From Pandoraea communis (GTDB lineage: Bacteria; Pseudomonadota; Gammaproteobacteria; Burkholderiales; Burkholderiaceae), in contig NZ_CABPSJ010000003.1 in the NCBI RefSeq assembly GCF_902459745.1, forward strand, positions 558,001 through 622,000: DNA of 64,000 nucleotides, read 5' to 3'. The notes under the pieces were generated by a model. It did not search any database and was not told where the DNA came from. It saw only the letters and a list, made by a program, of their open reading frames with translations. The number at the start of each line of letters is the position of its first letter. The first letter of the stretch is position 1. Of the stretch, positions 45,803 through 55,000 are shown one piece after another. The translations under genes and the position numbers were made by a program.

Positions 45803-46663
45803 TTGAAACTGCTGCGTTTTGGCCCGAAGGGCCGGGAAAAGCCGGGCTTGCTCGATGCAGACGGCCAAGTGCGTGACCTCTCCAACGTGCTCGCCGACAT
45901 TACGCCGGAGACGCTGAGTCCGCAGGGGCTGGCAGCGTTGCGCGCGCTCGATGTGAGGTCGTTGCCGGTGGTGGCCTCGCCGGGACGTCTGGGTGTGCCG
46001 TTCTCGGGGCTGGGCAAGTTTCTGGCCGTCGGCCTGAACTATAGCGATCACGCGGCCGAGGCGGGGCTGGCCGTGCCGACCGAGCCGGTGCTCTTCACCA
46101 AGTGGGAGAACTGTCTGAACGGACCGAACGATCCCGTGGTATTGCCCAGGAATTCCGTGAAAGGCGACTGGGAGGTCGAGCTGGGTTTCGTCATCGGCAC
46201 CACGGCACGCTATGTGCCGCTTGAACGGGCGCTTGATTACGTGGCCGGTTATTGCATTGTGAACGATGTGTCCGAGCGCGAGTACCAGATCGAGCGAGGT
46301 GGCACGTGGGACAAGGGCAAGGGCTTCGATACGTTCGGACCGGTTGGCCCGTGGCTCGTGACGACCGATGAGATCCGCGATCCGCAGCAACTCGGGCTGT
46401 GGCTCGACGTGAACGGCGTGCGCCGTCAGACGGGGAACACGTCGACGATGATCTTCAGCGTGGCGTATCTCGTGCACTACCTGAGCCAGTTCACCACCCT
46501 GAAGCCGGGCGATCTGGTGACGACCGGCACGCCCCCGGGCGTGGGCCTGGGTCAGAAGCCGCCGGTGTTCCTCAAGCCGGGAGACGTGATGCGTTTAGGC
46601 GTCGATGGTCTGGGCGAGCAAACACAGGAAGTCCACGCCTACGACACGCGCTGGCTCGATTGA
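45803..46663 (+). CDS. FAH-family hydrolase, probable 2,4-diketo-3-deoxy-L-fuconate/rhamnonate hydrolase
   Basis: A 286-residue fumarylacetoacetate-hydrolase-family enzyme. Metal ligands fit WEVELGFVIG and the preceding acidic region; FLAVGLNYSDHAAEAGLAVP and TGTPPGVGLGQKPPVFLKPG are family signatures. Start is TTG 45803 (LKLLRFGPKGREKPG as in homologues), with AGGAG ten bases upstream; no ATG fits. In the non-phosphorylative fucose or rhamnose route it would cleave the diketo acid to lactate or lactaldehyde and pyruvate-type products. Inferred from sequence class and neighbours. Confidence 0.86.
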   Translation: MKLLRFGPKGREKPGLLDADGQVRDLSNVLADITPETLSPQGLAALRALDVRSLPVVASPGRLGVPFSGLGKFLAVGLNYSDHAAEAGLAVPTEPVLFTKWENCLNGPNDPVVLPRNSVKGDWEVELGFVIGTTARYVPLERALDYVAGYCIVNDVSEREYQIERGGTWDKGKGFDTFGPVGPWLVTTDEIRDPQQLGLWLDVNGVRRQTGNTSTMIFSVAYLVHYLSQFTTLKPGDLVTTGTPPGVGLGQKPPVFLKPGDVMRLGVDGLGEQTQEVHAYDTRWLD

Positions 46664-46784
46664 GTGCGTGCCAGATTTTCTTCACATCCATCCTGTACGG
46701 TGACGAGTGTCGGGCGGCGTTGGCCGCCGTCATGTCAGTCATATACATCACATTCGTCATCGACAGCATTGGGAGCGATCCATC

Positions 46785-47546
46785 ATGCAAGACCTGAGAG
46801 GTAAATTCGTTCTGATTACCGGCGCGAGCACCGGTATCGGCGCGGCGGCGGCCAAGGCCTTCGCCGCGCAGGGCGCAAACGTGGCTGTGCACTACAACCG
46901 CTCTGCGGACAAGGCGGAAGCGGTGGCCGAGGCGGTACGGGCATACGGCGTGAAAGCGATGACGGTCGCCGCCGATGTGGCGGATACCGGCGCTATCGAT
47001 GCTGCGGTGGCGCATGTGCTCGATGGTTTCGGGCGCATCGACGTGCTCATCAATAACGCTGGCAGCCTTGTCAAACGCACGCCCTTCACCGAAGTCTCCG
47101 ATGCCTACTTCGAAGATGTGCTCAACGTCAACGCGCGCTCGGTCGTCGCATTCTCTCGTGCTGTCGTGCCCGCGATGCGCAAGCAGGGCGGTGGTGCGAT
47201 CGTCAACGTGACATCCATTGCCGCGCGTCACGGTGGCGGTCCGGGGGCCCTGATCTATGCGGCGGCCAAGGGGTTCGTGAGCACGCTCACGCGCGGTATG
47301 GCGAAGGAACTGATGCCGGATCGCATTCGTGTGAACGCCGTGTCGCCGGGCGTCATCATGACGCCGTTCCACGAGCAATTCAGCACCGAGGCGCAGATCG
47401 AGGCTTTCCGTCAGAGCATTCCGATGGGACGCCTCGGCGATCCGGACGAGTGCTCCGGCGCATTTCTGTATCTCGCATCGGAGACGTTGGCGAGTTATGT
47501 GACCGGACAGATCATCGAGGTCAACGGCGGGCAGTTGATGCTCTGA
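46785..47546 (+). CDS. Short-chain dehydrogenase/reductase
   Basis: A 253-residue SDR. ITGASTGIGAAAAKAFAAQG binds the cofactor and NNAG is present. The catalytic site reads YAAAKGFVSTLTRGMAKEL, so Tyr and Lys keep the YxxxK spacing. It ends GQIIEVNGGQLML. It is 120 bases after the FAH gene on the same strand and probably belongs to the same operon, perhaps oxidising the free sugar or reducing an aldehyde. The exact step is not clear. Confidence 0.85.
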   Translation: MQDLRGKFVLITGASTGIGAAAAKAFAAQGANVAVHYNRSADKAEAVAEAVRAYGVKAMTVAADVADTGAIDAAVAHVLDGFGRIDVLINNAGSLVKRTPFTEVSDAYFEDVLNVNARSVVAFSRAVVPAMRKQGGGAIVNVTSIAARHGGGPGALIYAAAKGFVSTLTRGMAKELMPDRIRVNAVSPGVIMTPFHEQFSTEAQIEAFRQSIPMGRLGDPDECSGAFLYLASETLASYVTGQIIEVNGGQLML

Positions 47547-47813
47547 CGCGGTTCGACGTCAGCCGTAAGGGCGACGCGGGCGATTGCCGCCACGCGTCCG
47601 GGCCCGGCGGGTCGCTCGTCTGAGGGCGGCGGTCCGCCGGGACAAATTCCGCGTTTCCCCCGGAAAATTCTGCATCGGCATTGCCGCACGACGCAAAATT
47701 GCGTCCAGCACGGCATTGCCGATTCGCTCCGCCGGCAAATGCTGGCACACTTGCTCCATTCGTCTGAATTTGGTCTGCGGCACTTGCGCGCAGGCACAAC
47801 TATTGAGGGGCAA

Positions 47814-48476
47814 ATGGAACGCTGTCCGTGGAGCGAAGGCTTCGACCAGTATCGCCGGTATCACGACGAGGAATGGGGGGTGCCGCTGCGAGATTCGCGC
47901 GCGTTGTTCGAGTTGCTGATGCTCGAGGGGGCGCAGGCCGGATTGTCCTGGTCCACGATTCTCAAGAAGCGCGATACCTACCGCAAGGCGTTCGACGACT
48001 TCGATCCGGCGCGCATCGCGGCATATGGCCCGGAGGACGAGGCGCGATTGATGGCGGACGCCGGTATCGTGCGCAACCGTCTCAAGATCAATGGTGTCAT
48101 CAAGGGTGCCCGCGCCTTTTTGGCGATGGAAGCGGCGGGTACGCGCTTCAGCGAATTCGTGTGGCAGTTCGTTGGCGGTGAGCCGTTGCAGAACCGCTGG
48201 GCGGCGCTTAGCGAGGTGCCGGCAACCACGGCCGTCTCCGACGCAATGAGCAAGGCGCTGAAGAAGGCCGGATTCACCTTTGTGGGATCGACCATCTGCT
48301 ATTCGTTCATGCAGGCAGCGGGGATGGTGAACGATCATCTCGTGGCGTGTCCGCGTCACAAGGCGGTGAAGGCACATGCGTTACCGGGCGGTAAGAGCGG
48401 TGTCGCGCAGGGCCGGAAACGCCGTGCGGGGGCGTCGTCGGCTACAATCGCGCCTGACGAATCAGGATCTGCCTAA
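47814..48476 (+). CDS. tag: DNA-3-methyladenine glycosylase I
   Basis: A 220-residue base-excision glycosylase that removes 3-methyladenine from alkylated DNA. It starts MERCPWSEGFDQYRRYHDEE, where Cys4 and His17-type ligands bind zinc together with the C-terminal NDHLVACPRH. GLSWSTILKKRDTYRKAFDD and FTFVGSTICYSFMQAAGMVN are conserved. ATG 47814 has GAGGGG upstream. The C-terminal 30 residues are a basic low-complexity tail. Its TAA overlaps the ATG of rlmJ by one base. Confidence 0.95.
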   Translation: MERCPWSEGFDQYRRYHDEEWGVPLRDSRALFELLMLEGAQAGLSWSTILKKRDTYRKAFDDFDPARIAAYGPEDEARLMADAGIVRNRLKINGVIKGARAFLAMEAAGTRFSEFVWQFVGGEPLQNRWAALSEVPATTAVSDAMSKALKKAGFTFVGSTICYSFMQAAGMVNDHLVACPRHKAVKAHALPGGKSGVAQGRKRRAGASSATIAPDESGSA

Positions 48477-49348
48477 TGTTCAGCTACCGCCACGCCTTTC
48501 ACGCCGGCAACCATGCCGACGTGCTGAAACACTTCATCGCCGTTGAATGCATCGATTACATGCGCCAGAAAGACACGGCGTTCTGGTACATCGACACGCA
48601 TGCGGGCGCAGGCGGCTACGCGCTCGACGGCAAGTGGGCCGACAAGACGGGCGAGTTCGAGACCGGCATCGGCCGCCTCTGGACGCGCGACGACCTGCCG
48701 CCGCCTCTCGCGGACTACGTCGCGCTCGTGCGCGAATTCAATCCGGACGGCAAACTGCGCTATTACCCCGGCTCGCCATACTTTGCGCTGCAATTGCTGG
48801 GCGACCGCGACCGGTTGCGTTTGTTCGAGGCGCACCCGACCGAGCAGGAGGTGTTGCGTGAGAATTTCGAAGCGCAGGGCCGGGCTGTGGCGCGTCGCAC
48901 GATGATTTTTGGTGCCGACGGTTTTGCGGGCCTCAAGACGATTTTGCCGCCTGCGCCGCGCCGGGCGTTCACGTTGATCGACCCATCGTATGAAGACAAG
49001 CGCGATTACACGCGCACGACGCAGACTGTGCAGGAAGGTCTCGATCGTTTCCCGACGGGAATGTATGCCGTGTGGTATCCGCTGGTGCAGCGCCGTGAGG
49101 CGTCGCAATTGCCGGGGCGCATGAAGCGTCTCACGATCGACGGACGACCGATCAAGAGTTGGGTGCATGCCGCGCTGACCGTTTGCAGTCCGGTGCCGGG
49201 TGGCATGGGGTTGCACGGCAGCGGCATGTTCATCGTGAACCCGCCGTACATGTTGCAGGACACCCTCAAGGCGACCCTGCCGTATCTGGTCAAGACGCTT
49301 GGTCAGGATAAGGGGGCCCAATTCCTGCTCGAAGGCCGGCAGAACTGA
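48476..49348 (+). CDS. rlmJ: 23S rRNA (adenine-2030-N6)-methyltransferase
   Basis: A 290-residue SAM-dependent enzyme that methylates A2030 of 23S rRNA. MFSYRHAFHAGNHADVLKH is the conserved N-terminus, YIDTHAGAGGY is the SAM site and the catalytic motif is DPSYE (DPPYE in E. coli), a Pro-to-Ser change that N6-methylases of the [DNS]PP[YF] type rarely show. MGLHGSGMFIVNPP is also conserved. It overlaps tag by one base (TAATG), so the two are translationally coupled. Confidence 0.96.
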   Translation: MFSYRHAFHAGNHADVLKHFIAVECIDYMRQKDTAFWYIDTHAGAGGYALDGKWADKTGEFETGIGRLWTRDDLPPPLADYVALVREFNPDGKLRYYPGSPYFALQLLGDRDRLRLFEAHPTEQEVLRENFEAQGRAVARRTMIFGADGFAGLKTILPPAPRRAFTLIDPSYEDKRDYTRTTQTVQEGLDRFPTGMYAVWYPLVQRREASQLPGRMKRLTIDGRPIKSWVHAALTVCSPVPGGMGLHGSGMFIVNPPYMLQDTLKATLPYLVKTLGQDKGAQFLLEGRQN

Positions 49349-49381
49349 GGCGTTGCATCGAGCGCGCTCGGTGCGCGGCGC

Positions 49382-50104
49382 TCATTTGCCTGAAGCCGGT
49401 GCTTCGTACGGCAGCGACAGAAGCTCTTCCGGCGACAAATAGCGCCATTCGCCCAGCGCGAGATTGCCCATCGGCAGGCCGCCGATGGCGATTCTGACCA
49501 GCCCCTCCACCCGATTGCCTGCCGCTGCGACCATCCGTTTGACCTGGTGGTATTTACCTTGCGTGATCGTCAGGGCGATCTCGTGCGACGAGGGACTCAT
49601 GACGTCGGTCGCGGCGAGCCTTTCGGTTTCGTCGCGCAGCAAAACGCCCTCGCGCAACGCCTGCAACATCTCCTCGGTGACCGGATGCTTGGTGGTCGCC
49701 ACGTAGCGTTTGGGTACGTGGCGGCGCGGCGACATCATGGCATGCAGGAACGGCCCGTCGTCGGAGAGCAATAGCATGCCGGTCGTATCCTGATCGAGCC
49801 GGCCGGCCGGCTGCACACCACGCACCGCCAGCGGCAGGGGCAGCAGCGAATGCACGCCTTCGTGATGCGTCGGACTGGTGGAGCACTCAAAGCCCTCGGG
49901 CTTATTGAGCAGCACGTAGACGTGTTCGCGGTATTCCCACGGTTCGCCGTCAAGCGTGAACTGCAGGCCCAGCGGGTCTACCGTTTCGCGCGGATTGTCG
50001 TGCACCACGCCGTCGATGGCGAAAGCACCGGTTTGGATGAGCTTGCGGCACATTTTGCGACTGCCGAAGCCCTGCGATTGCAGTAGGCGATCTAACTCGA
50101 TGAT
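49382..50104 (-). CDS. rsuA: 16S rRNA pseudouridine(516) synthase, apparently with an ATC start
   Basis: The enzyme converts U516 of 16S rRNA to pseudouridine. The catalytic Asp lies in PAGRLDQDTTGMLLLSDDG and KYHQVKRMVAAAGNRV is conserved. The first ATG in frame is at 50053 (MCRKLIQTGAFAIDG), which would cut the S4-like RNA-binding domain. The frame upstream continues as IIELDRLLQSQGFGSRK, the expected N-terminus, and contains no ATG, GTG or TTG. A GGAG stands five bases before the ATC at 50104 (eight before the ATC at 50101). I therefore start it at 50104 as a probable non-canonical start, giving about 240 residues. Confidence 0.9.
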   Translation of the reverse strand: MIELDRLLQSQGFGSRKMCRKLIQTGAFAIDGVVHDNPRETVDPLGLQFTLDGEPWEYREHVYVLLNKPEGFECSTSPTHHEGVHSLLPLPLAVRGVQPAGRLDQDTTGMLLLSDDGPFLHAMMSPRRHVPKRYVATTKHPVTEEMLQALREGVLLRDETERLAATDVMSPSSHEIALTITQGKYHQVKRMVAAAGNRVEGLVRIAIGGLPMGNLALGEWRYLSPEELLSLPYEAPASGK

Positions 50105-50210
50105 GCGTTCTCCGTCAGGCCATGTGAATTCAGGCCGCTATTGTAGCGGCCTGGACTCATGTGCCATAGCCTCGACGCCTGACGCTCATGCGCATGGGCG
50201 TGTTTGTCGC

Positions 50211-51062
50211 TTACTCGTCCTGCGTGGCGCCGCTGAAACGGCGGTAGATGAAGCGCGCGGCCCAGTCGAGCAGGAAGCCAAGGACGCCGATCACGAGAAT
50301 GACGGCCGTCAGTTCCGAGTACGCAAGGCGATCGCGCGTGTCGAGGATCAGGTAGCCCAGTCCTGCGTTGACCCCCAGCATTTCTGCCGGTACCAGCACG
50401 ATCCAGAGAATGCCGATCGCCAGCCGCACGCCGGTGAGCACGTGGGCGGCGATGCCGGGAACGTAGACATGCCAGAGCATTTCCCACCGTGTTGCGGCAA
50501 GGCTCTCGCCCAGTTGCACCCAACGGCGGTCGATATGGGTCACCCCCGCGGCCGTGCTCATGACCAGTGGCCACAGCGCCGCGAACGCGAGCAGGAAGTA
50601 CACCGCCGGGTCGCCGACGCCTAGCGACATGACGGCAATCGGCATCCATGACAGTGGCGAGACCATCCGCAGGAACTGCAGCGAAGGCGTGAGCGCTTTA
50701 TCCAGCCAGCGAATGCGTCCGATCAGAAAGCCCAGCGGAACGCCAAGGACGACGGCCCATGCCAGCCCGACGCCGATACGTCGAAGGCTGGACAACATAT
50801 GCAGACCCAATTGTTCGTCGCGGATCAGGTCGGGCAGGGCGCTCAGGGCTGCCGCGGGCGAGAACTGTGCGGCGAGCGAGCCGGGCGTGGTGAAGGCCGC
50901 GATCCCGAGCCACCAGATCACAACGATGCCGGCCAGTCCCGCCAGGCCGAGCCATGTTTGCCGACCGAAACGTCCGATCGATTCACTCGTCGGCAAGTCG
51001 CGGGTTGCTGAGTTCGCCGTGTTCGCGTTCTCGGCGGCACGAGCGGACGCGAGATCAGACAA
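50211..51062 (-). CDS. ABC transporter permease, SsuC/TauC-like
   Basis: A 283-residue inner-membrane permease with six or so hydrophobic segments and a low-complexity N-terminal tail of about 30 residues. The EAA loop reads ESLAATRWEMLWHVYVPGIA, the contact site for the ATPase. It is the last gene of the five-gene set: AhpD-like, flavoprotein, ATPase, binding protein, permease. Its start overlaps the end of the binding-protein gene by eight bases. The import substrate is probably a sulfonate, nitrile or aromatic compound. Confidence 0.88.
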   Translation of the reverse strand: MSDLASARAAENANTANSATRDLPTSESIGRFGRQTWLGLAGLAGIVVIWWLGIAAFTTPGSLAAQFSPAAALSALPDLIRDEQLGLHMLSSLRRIGVGLAWAVVLGVPLGFLIGRIRWLDKALTPSLQFLRMVSPLSWMPIAVMSLGVGDPAVYFLLAFAALWPLVMSTAAGVTHIDRRWVQLGESLAATRWEMLWHVYVPGIAAHVLTGVRLAIGILWIVLVPAEMLGVNAGLGYLILDTRDRLAYSELTAVILVIGVLGFLLDWAARFIYRRFSGATQDE

Positions 51063-52239
51063 CGATCACCTCCTGACGCGTGAAACCATCCGGCAGACCG
51101 AACGCCTTCATGCCGCCCACCGCCGCGATGCTCTTCTTGACGAACCGGTCGTCGACAAGATCGCGCGCAACAAATGCCGGATCGAGCTTCGCGAGGAATT
51201 GCGCATTGCCTTCGACCTGCGTCTTCTGCATATGACGCACGAGTGCTTCGGTATAGCTCGGATACGGGTACGGCTGGAAGTCGATACGCTTCTCGTGCCA
51301 ATCGGCGTGAACGATCGCCTTGTCGGCGAGGTAGCGGCCCTGCTCCGACGCGGCCGGCGCCAGCACGCGCTGCAAGACCTGGAACGGATGCGGGGTATAG
51401 CGATTTTCGCCTTCCTTCGATAGCAAACGCGCCGCGTCTTCCGGATGCGCCCGCGTCCATGCCTGCGCCTTGACGATGGCATCGACGACCTTCTGCGACC
51501 ATTCCGGGCGCGACGTCAGATCGCGCTCGTGCATCGTCACCACGCAGCACGCATGGTTCTTCCACACATCGCCGGTAAAGCGAAGCACCTTGCCGACCTT
51601 CAGGTTTTCGGCTGCCGCGTTGAACGGTTCGGCCACGATGTAGCCGGCGATCTGCTTGGCGGCGAGTGCCGGCGGCATGTCCGACGGCGCCATGACGATC
51701 AGGTTGACCTCGTTGGCCGCAGGCGCACCAGACTTCTTGAGGACGGGCGTGAGGCCGTTGGCGGCGAGCAAGCCTTGCAGCACGACATTGTGAATGGAAT
51801 ACCAGAACGGCACGGCCACCGTCTTGCCGCCAAGGTCGCTGAACTTGTTAATGTCGTTCGTCACGGTGATCGCGCTGCCGTTGACGTGATTCCATGCCAC
51901 CACCTTGGCTTGGGCCTGACTGCCGTACCGGGCCCACACCGTCATCGGGGAGAGCAGGTGAACGACGTTGACCTGTCCCGAGAGGAAGGCTTCGATCAAC
52001 TGGGCCCAACTGCGCAGCAGTGTTGGCTTTTCCGCCTTGATGCCAGCCTGCTCGAAATAGCCGTTGTTGTGAGCGACCAGTAGTGGCGTGGCGTCGGTAA
52101 TCGGCAGATAGCCGATGCGCAACGGCGCGTCCGGTTCGGCGGCGGCGCGTGCGGCGGCTGAAGCCAGCAGCGGTGCGGCACCGGCCACGGTCATCATCGA
52201 AGCGAGTTTGAGCCATTCACGGCGGGAAATTTGGCACAT
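51055..52239 (-). CDS. ABC transporter substrate-binding protein with a Tat-type signal
   Basis: A 394-residue periplasmic protein of the SsuA/NrtA/NMT1 type. The N-terminus MCQISRREWLKLASMMTVAG fits the twin-arginine motif (S/T-R-R-x-[FLW]-L-K) and predicts export in folded form, then ASAAARAA for cleavage. The mature fold has LRIGYLPITDATPLLVAHNN and FSDLGGKTVAVPFWYSIHN. I took ATG 52239; the frame upstream is not conserved-looking. Folded export is often used when a cofactor or tight fold is needed. Confidence 0.88.
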   Translation of the reverse strand: MCQISRREWLKLASMMTVAGAAPLLASAAARAAAEPDAPLRIGYLPITDATPLLVAHNNGYFEQAGIKAEKPTLLRSWAQLIEAFLSGQVNVVHLLSPMTVWARYGSQAQAKVVAWNHVNGSAITVTNDINKFSDLGGKTVAVPFWYSIHNVVLQGLLAANGLTPVLKKSGAPAANEVNLIVMAPSDMPPALAAKQIAGYIVAEPFNAAAENLKVGKVLRFTGDVWKNHACCVVTMHERDLTSRPEWSQKVVDAIVKAQAWTRAHPEDAARLLSKEGENRYTPHPFQVLQRVLAPAASEQGRYLADKAIVHADWHEKRIDFQPYPYPSYTEALVRHMQKTQVEGNAQFLAKLDPAFVARDLVDDRFVKKSIAAVGGMKAFGLPDGFTRQEVIVV

Positions 52240-52273
52240 GGTCTGGGAATCCCCGTAGGTAGGACGGTGTGGT

Positions 52274-53125
52274 CTATTGTGTTTTATGCGTCGTCGCATC
52301 GCGGGACATCGCATGTTGCAACGCTTGCAGTATTTCGATGCGCAATGTGCCCAACGCTTGCACTTGCGCTTCACGCGGCGATGGCAGGTCCACTCGCCAT
52401 TGCGCCAGCGTGCGGCCCTGATTGCCGAGCAGCACGATACGATCGGAGACGAGCAACGCTTCGTCGATATCGTGTGTCACTAGGACGGTAGCGGCGCCAG
52501 TGTCCCGAACGACGGTGACAAGCAGGCGCTGCATGTCGGCGCGTGTCACTTCGTCGAGCGCGCCGAACGGCTCATCGAGCAGCAGCGCGCGAGGTTGACG
52601 TGCGAGACAACGGGCAAGTGCGACGCGCTGCGCCATGCCGCCGGAGAGCTGGCGGGGATGCAGTTGATGGGCATGTGAAAGTCCCACTTCGGCCAGCGCA
52701 GCATCGATTCGCGCACGTCGCGTTTCGCGCGAGAGTACCGGCTGTCGCGCGAAGGTCAGCCCGAAGGCAACGTTGCGTTCAACGGACAGCCAGGGCAGCA
52801 GGCATGGGTCTTGAAACGCCAGCGCAATGTCTGGCCGAGGGCCGGACAGCGGTGAGCCATCCACCTCGACCGTACCGTCACTCGGGGGGAGAAGGCCTGC
52901 GGCAATGCGCAGCAGTGTCGATTTGCCGGAGCCGCTGGGCCCGAGGACGGAAACGAGTTCGCCGGGGGCGACAGACAGGTCGACGCCTCGCAGGATTGCC
53001 CGGTTGCCGTATGACAGACCGATGCTGCGCAGCGTCAGAAAGGACGGCGCGCGCGAGTCATCCTCGCGCGCGGTGGCGATGAACGTGTCGGTATGCGCGC
53101 GTTGCGTCGCCGTAGGTTGGGTCAT
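52274..53125 (-). CDS. ABC transporter ATP-binding protein, SsuB/TauB-like
   Basis: A 283-residue ATPase. Walker A GPSGSGKST, Q-loop AFQDPCLLPW, signature LSGGMAQRVALARCLARQPR, Walker B ALLLDEPFGALD and H-loop VTHDIDEALL are all present. The start overlaps the stop of the acyl-CoA-dehydrogenase-like gene by four bases. It should power the permease at 50211-51062 with the binding protein at 51055-52239. Confidence 0.93.
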   Translation of the reverse strand: MTQPTATQRAHTDTFIATAREDDSRAPSFLTLRSIGLSYGNRAILRGVDLSVAPGELVSVLGPSGSGKSTLLRIAAGLLPPSDGTVEVDGSPLSGPRPDIALAFQDPCLLPWLSVERNVAFGLTFARQPVLSRETRRARIDAALAEVGLSHAHQLHPRQLSGGMAQRVALARCLARQPRALLLDEPFGALDEVTRADMQRLLVTVVRDTGAATVLVTHDIDEALLVSDRIVLLGNQGRTLAQWRVDLPSPREAQVQALGTLRIEILQALQHAMSRDATTHKTQ

Positions 53126-54261
53126 GAAGCCGTTCCGGTCTTGAGTTGTTGCGCGCGTTGTGCCGCGAGCTGGTTCTTCAGTTGCACGAGGCTCGGTGTG
53201 ACGATGGGAACAAAGGCGGCCTCGCGCTGACGTCGTGCCACGCCCGACAAGCCGCGCAGATACCCGTGTCCGCCTCCCGTTTGGACTTCCAGCGTAGCAG
53301 CGCCATGGACGACGTCCGCGAGGGCAATGCGCAGTTCGAACAGACGCGCGGGTGTCTCGACGAACTCGCCTTGTGCGACCCCCGCCTTCAGGCGAGCCTT
53401 GAGTGTATCAAGTTGCTCTGACAGCGCGGTGACCTCATCGGCTACGGCGGCACGGGCGCTCGGCCCAGCGTCGTTGGTGCCCGCGAGACTTCGCCGTGCG
53501 AGGCCCAGCGACATGCCACATTGCAGCCCGAGGAATGCCGGGCGCACACGCACGAGCCACGCCGGCGCGTTGTCGGTGATGCGTTCGTCGTCGGTGAGCA
53601 GTGTGTCTGTCATTCGCAACGCCGCCGTATTGGTGCCGCGCAAGCCGATCAAATCCAGATCGTCGCTGCGTGTGACACCCGGCGCATCGTGCGCGATGGC
53701 GAAGATCGATGGCGGGCCACCTGCTTCGTGATCTGCTGCCGCTGCGGCGACGAACCCCTGCTTGCGCAGGTTGGTGATCCACGGCAGCGCGCCGGTCACG
53801 TGCCACGCCGTTTCGCCGATCGCGCCATGCTCGCCCGGCGCTTGCGTCGCGCGGATCTGCAGTGGTTCGATGGCGGAAAGGAATTTCATGGCGTTCGATA
53901 ATCCCGTCGCGCCTGCGAGTTCGCCTGAAAGCAGGGCAGGCAGGAGACGCTCGCGCAGCCCCTGATTTGGGCTTTGCAACAGATATTCGATGAACGTGCG
54001 TTGTCCCCACAGGACGAAGGCTGCCGCAAAGGAGTGTTGCGCAACATCGGCGACACTGTCGATCGCGTCGCCAATCGTGCCGCCAGCCCCACCCAGCTCG
54101 GCCGGCACGCCAATGCGCAGCAGGCCGGCCGTGGCCAGTTGCGGTAAGACGTCGCCGCAGAGCGTGGCTTCCGTGTCGAGCGTTTCGGCGTGGGTGTCGA
54201 GCCAGGCCGCGAGCGCGGGGGCGCTTGCGGCGAGTCCGCGCAGGCTGGCGTGTGTGCTCAT
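53122..54261 (-). CDS. Acyl-CoA dehydrogenase-family flavoprotein
   Basis: A 379-residue protein of the acyl-CoA dehydrogenase fold. The N-terminal helical part has LATAGLLRIGVPAELGGAGG, the middle beta domain follows and the C-terminal helices end near VQTGGGHGYLRGL. The linkage to an SsuABC-like importer and an AhpD-like gene recalls SfnB/DszC-type flavin monooxygenases that free sulfur from organosulfur compounds, but a true dehydrogenase is also possible. Its ATG at 54261 overlaps the AhpD-like stop by four bases, and its stop overlaps the ATPase start. Confidence 0.85.
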   Translation of the reverse strand: MSTHASLRGLAASAPALAAWLDTHAETLDTEATLCGDVLPQLATAGLLRIGVPAELGGAGGTIGDAIDSVADVAQHSFAAAFVLWGQRTFIEYLLQSPNQGLRERLLPALLSGELAGATGLSNAMKFLSAIEPLQIRATQAPGEHGAIGETAWHVTGALPWITNLRKQGFVAAAAADHEAGGPPSIFAIAHDAPGVTRSDDLDLIGLRGTNTAALRMTDTLLTDDERITDNAPAWLVRVRPAFLGLQCGMSLGLARRSLAGTNDAGPSARAAVADEVTALSEQLDTLKARLKAGVAQGEFVETPARLFELRIALADVVHGAATLEVQTGGGHGYLRGLSGVARRQREAAFVPIVTPSLVQLKNQLAAQRAQQLKTGTAS

Positions 54262-54824
54262 GCGGCTTGTTCCTTGGGCTCCCAGCGGTATGCCGCCAGT
54301 TGCGGATTCAGTTCGTTTTGCGAAAGATTGTTCGCGAAGTTGCATAGTGTAGCCAATGACACGCCGAGCACCACCTCGAGTGCTGCGGCGTCGTCGAAGC
54401 CGGCCGACTTGAAATCGGCGAATTCCGCGTCCGACACGGCGCCACGCGTCGCAATCACGGCGCGCGTGAAGACGGCCACGGCGTCGAGCTTGGCGTCAGA
54501 CAGTCTGTTTTGGTTGCGAATGTCATTGACGAGGGCCTCGGGCAATTGCGCCTTCTTCAGGGCAACGGCAGTGTGGCCTGCGACGCAGAAGCCGCAGCCA
54601 TGAATGCCGGCTGCCGTGATCTGCACGACTTCACGCTCGGCGAGCGTCAGGCTGGCGCGGCCGTTGATTGCGCCCACGCTCAGGTACGTTTCGAGCGCCG
54701 TCGGGGCGTTGGCGAGCGACGCCACCAGATTCGGCAGGAATCCGTTTGCCGCTAGCGATTTTTCCAGAAACGGACGGCTCGCCTCCGGGGCGGTCTCAAG
54801 GGTATGCAATGGCAGTCGGCTCAT
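54258..54824 (-). CDS. Carboxymuconolactone decarboxylase-family (AhpD-like) protein
   Basis: A 188-residue all-helical protein with the redox motif HGCGFCVAGH (CxxC then His), as in AhpD-type peroxidase partners. VVQITAAGIHGC marks the active-site helix. It is the first gene of the operon and probably protects the following flavoprotein from peroxide, or is itself a thiol peroxidase. ATGA overlap with the next gene. The AraC gene lies 176 bases upstream on the same strand. Confidence 0.87.
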   Translation of the reverse strand: MSRLPLHTLETAPEASRPFLEKSLAANGFLPNLVASLANAPTALETYLSVGAINGRASLTLAEREVVQITAAGIHGCGFCVAGHTAVALKKAQLPEALVNDIRNQNRLSDAKLDAVAVFTRAVIATRGAVSDAEFADFKSAGFDDAAALEVVLGVSLATLCNFANNLSQNELNPQLAAYRWEPKEQAA

Positions 54825-55000
54825 ATCGGGCTCCTTACAGTCGAGCCTCCATTGTGCGCAGGCGCGGCCGAATGCTCAATGCGCGCGTGTCTGGAAATTC
54901 TGCGGATTTGTCTCGGCGTGCCTCGGAGATGTCTCAATGCACGCCGTGTCGCTGCCGCGGGAGTGCGGCATGGCATCGGCGGACGAGGCCGGCTCGCGGG

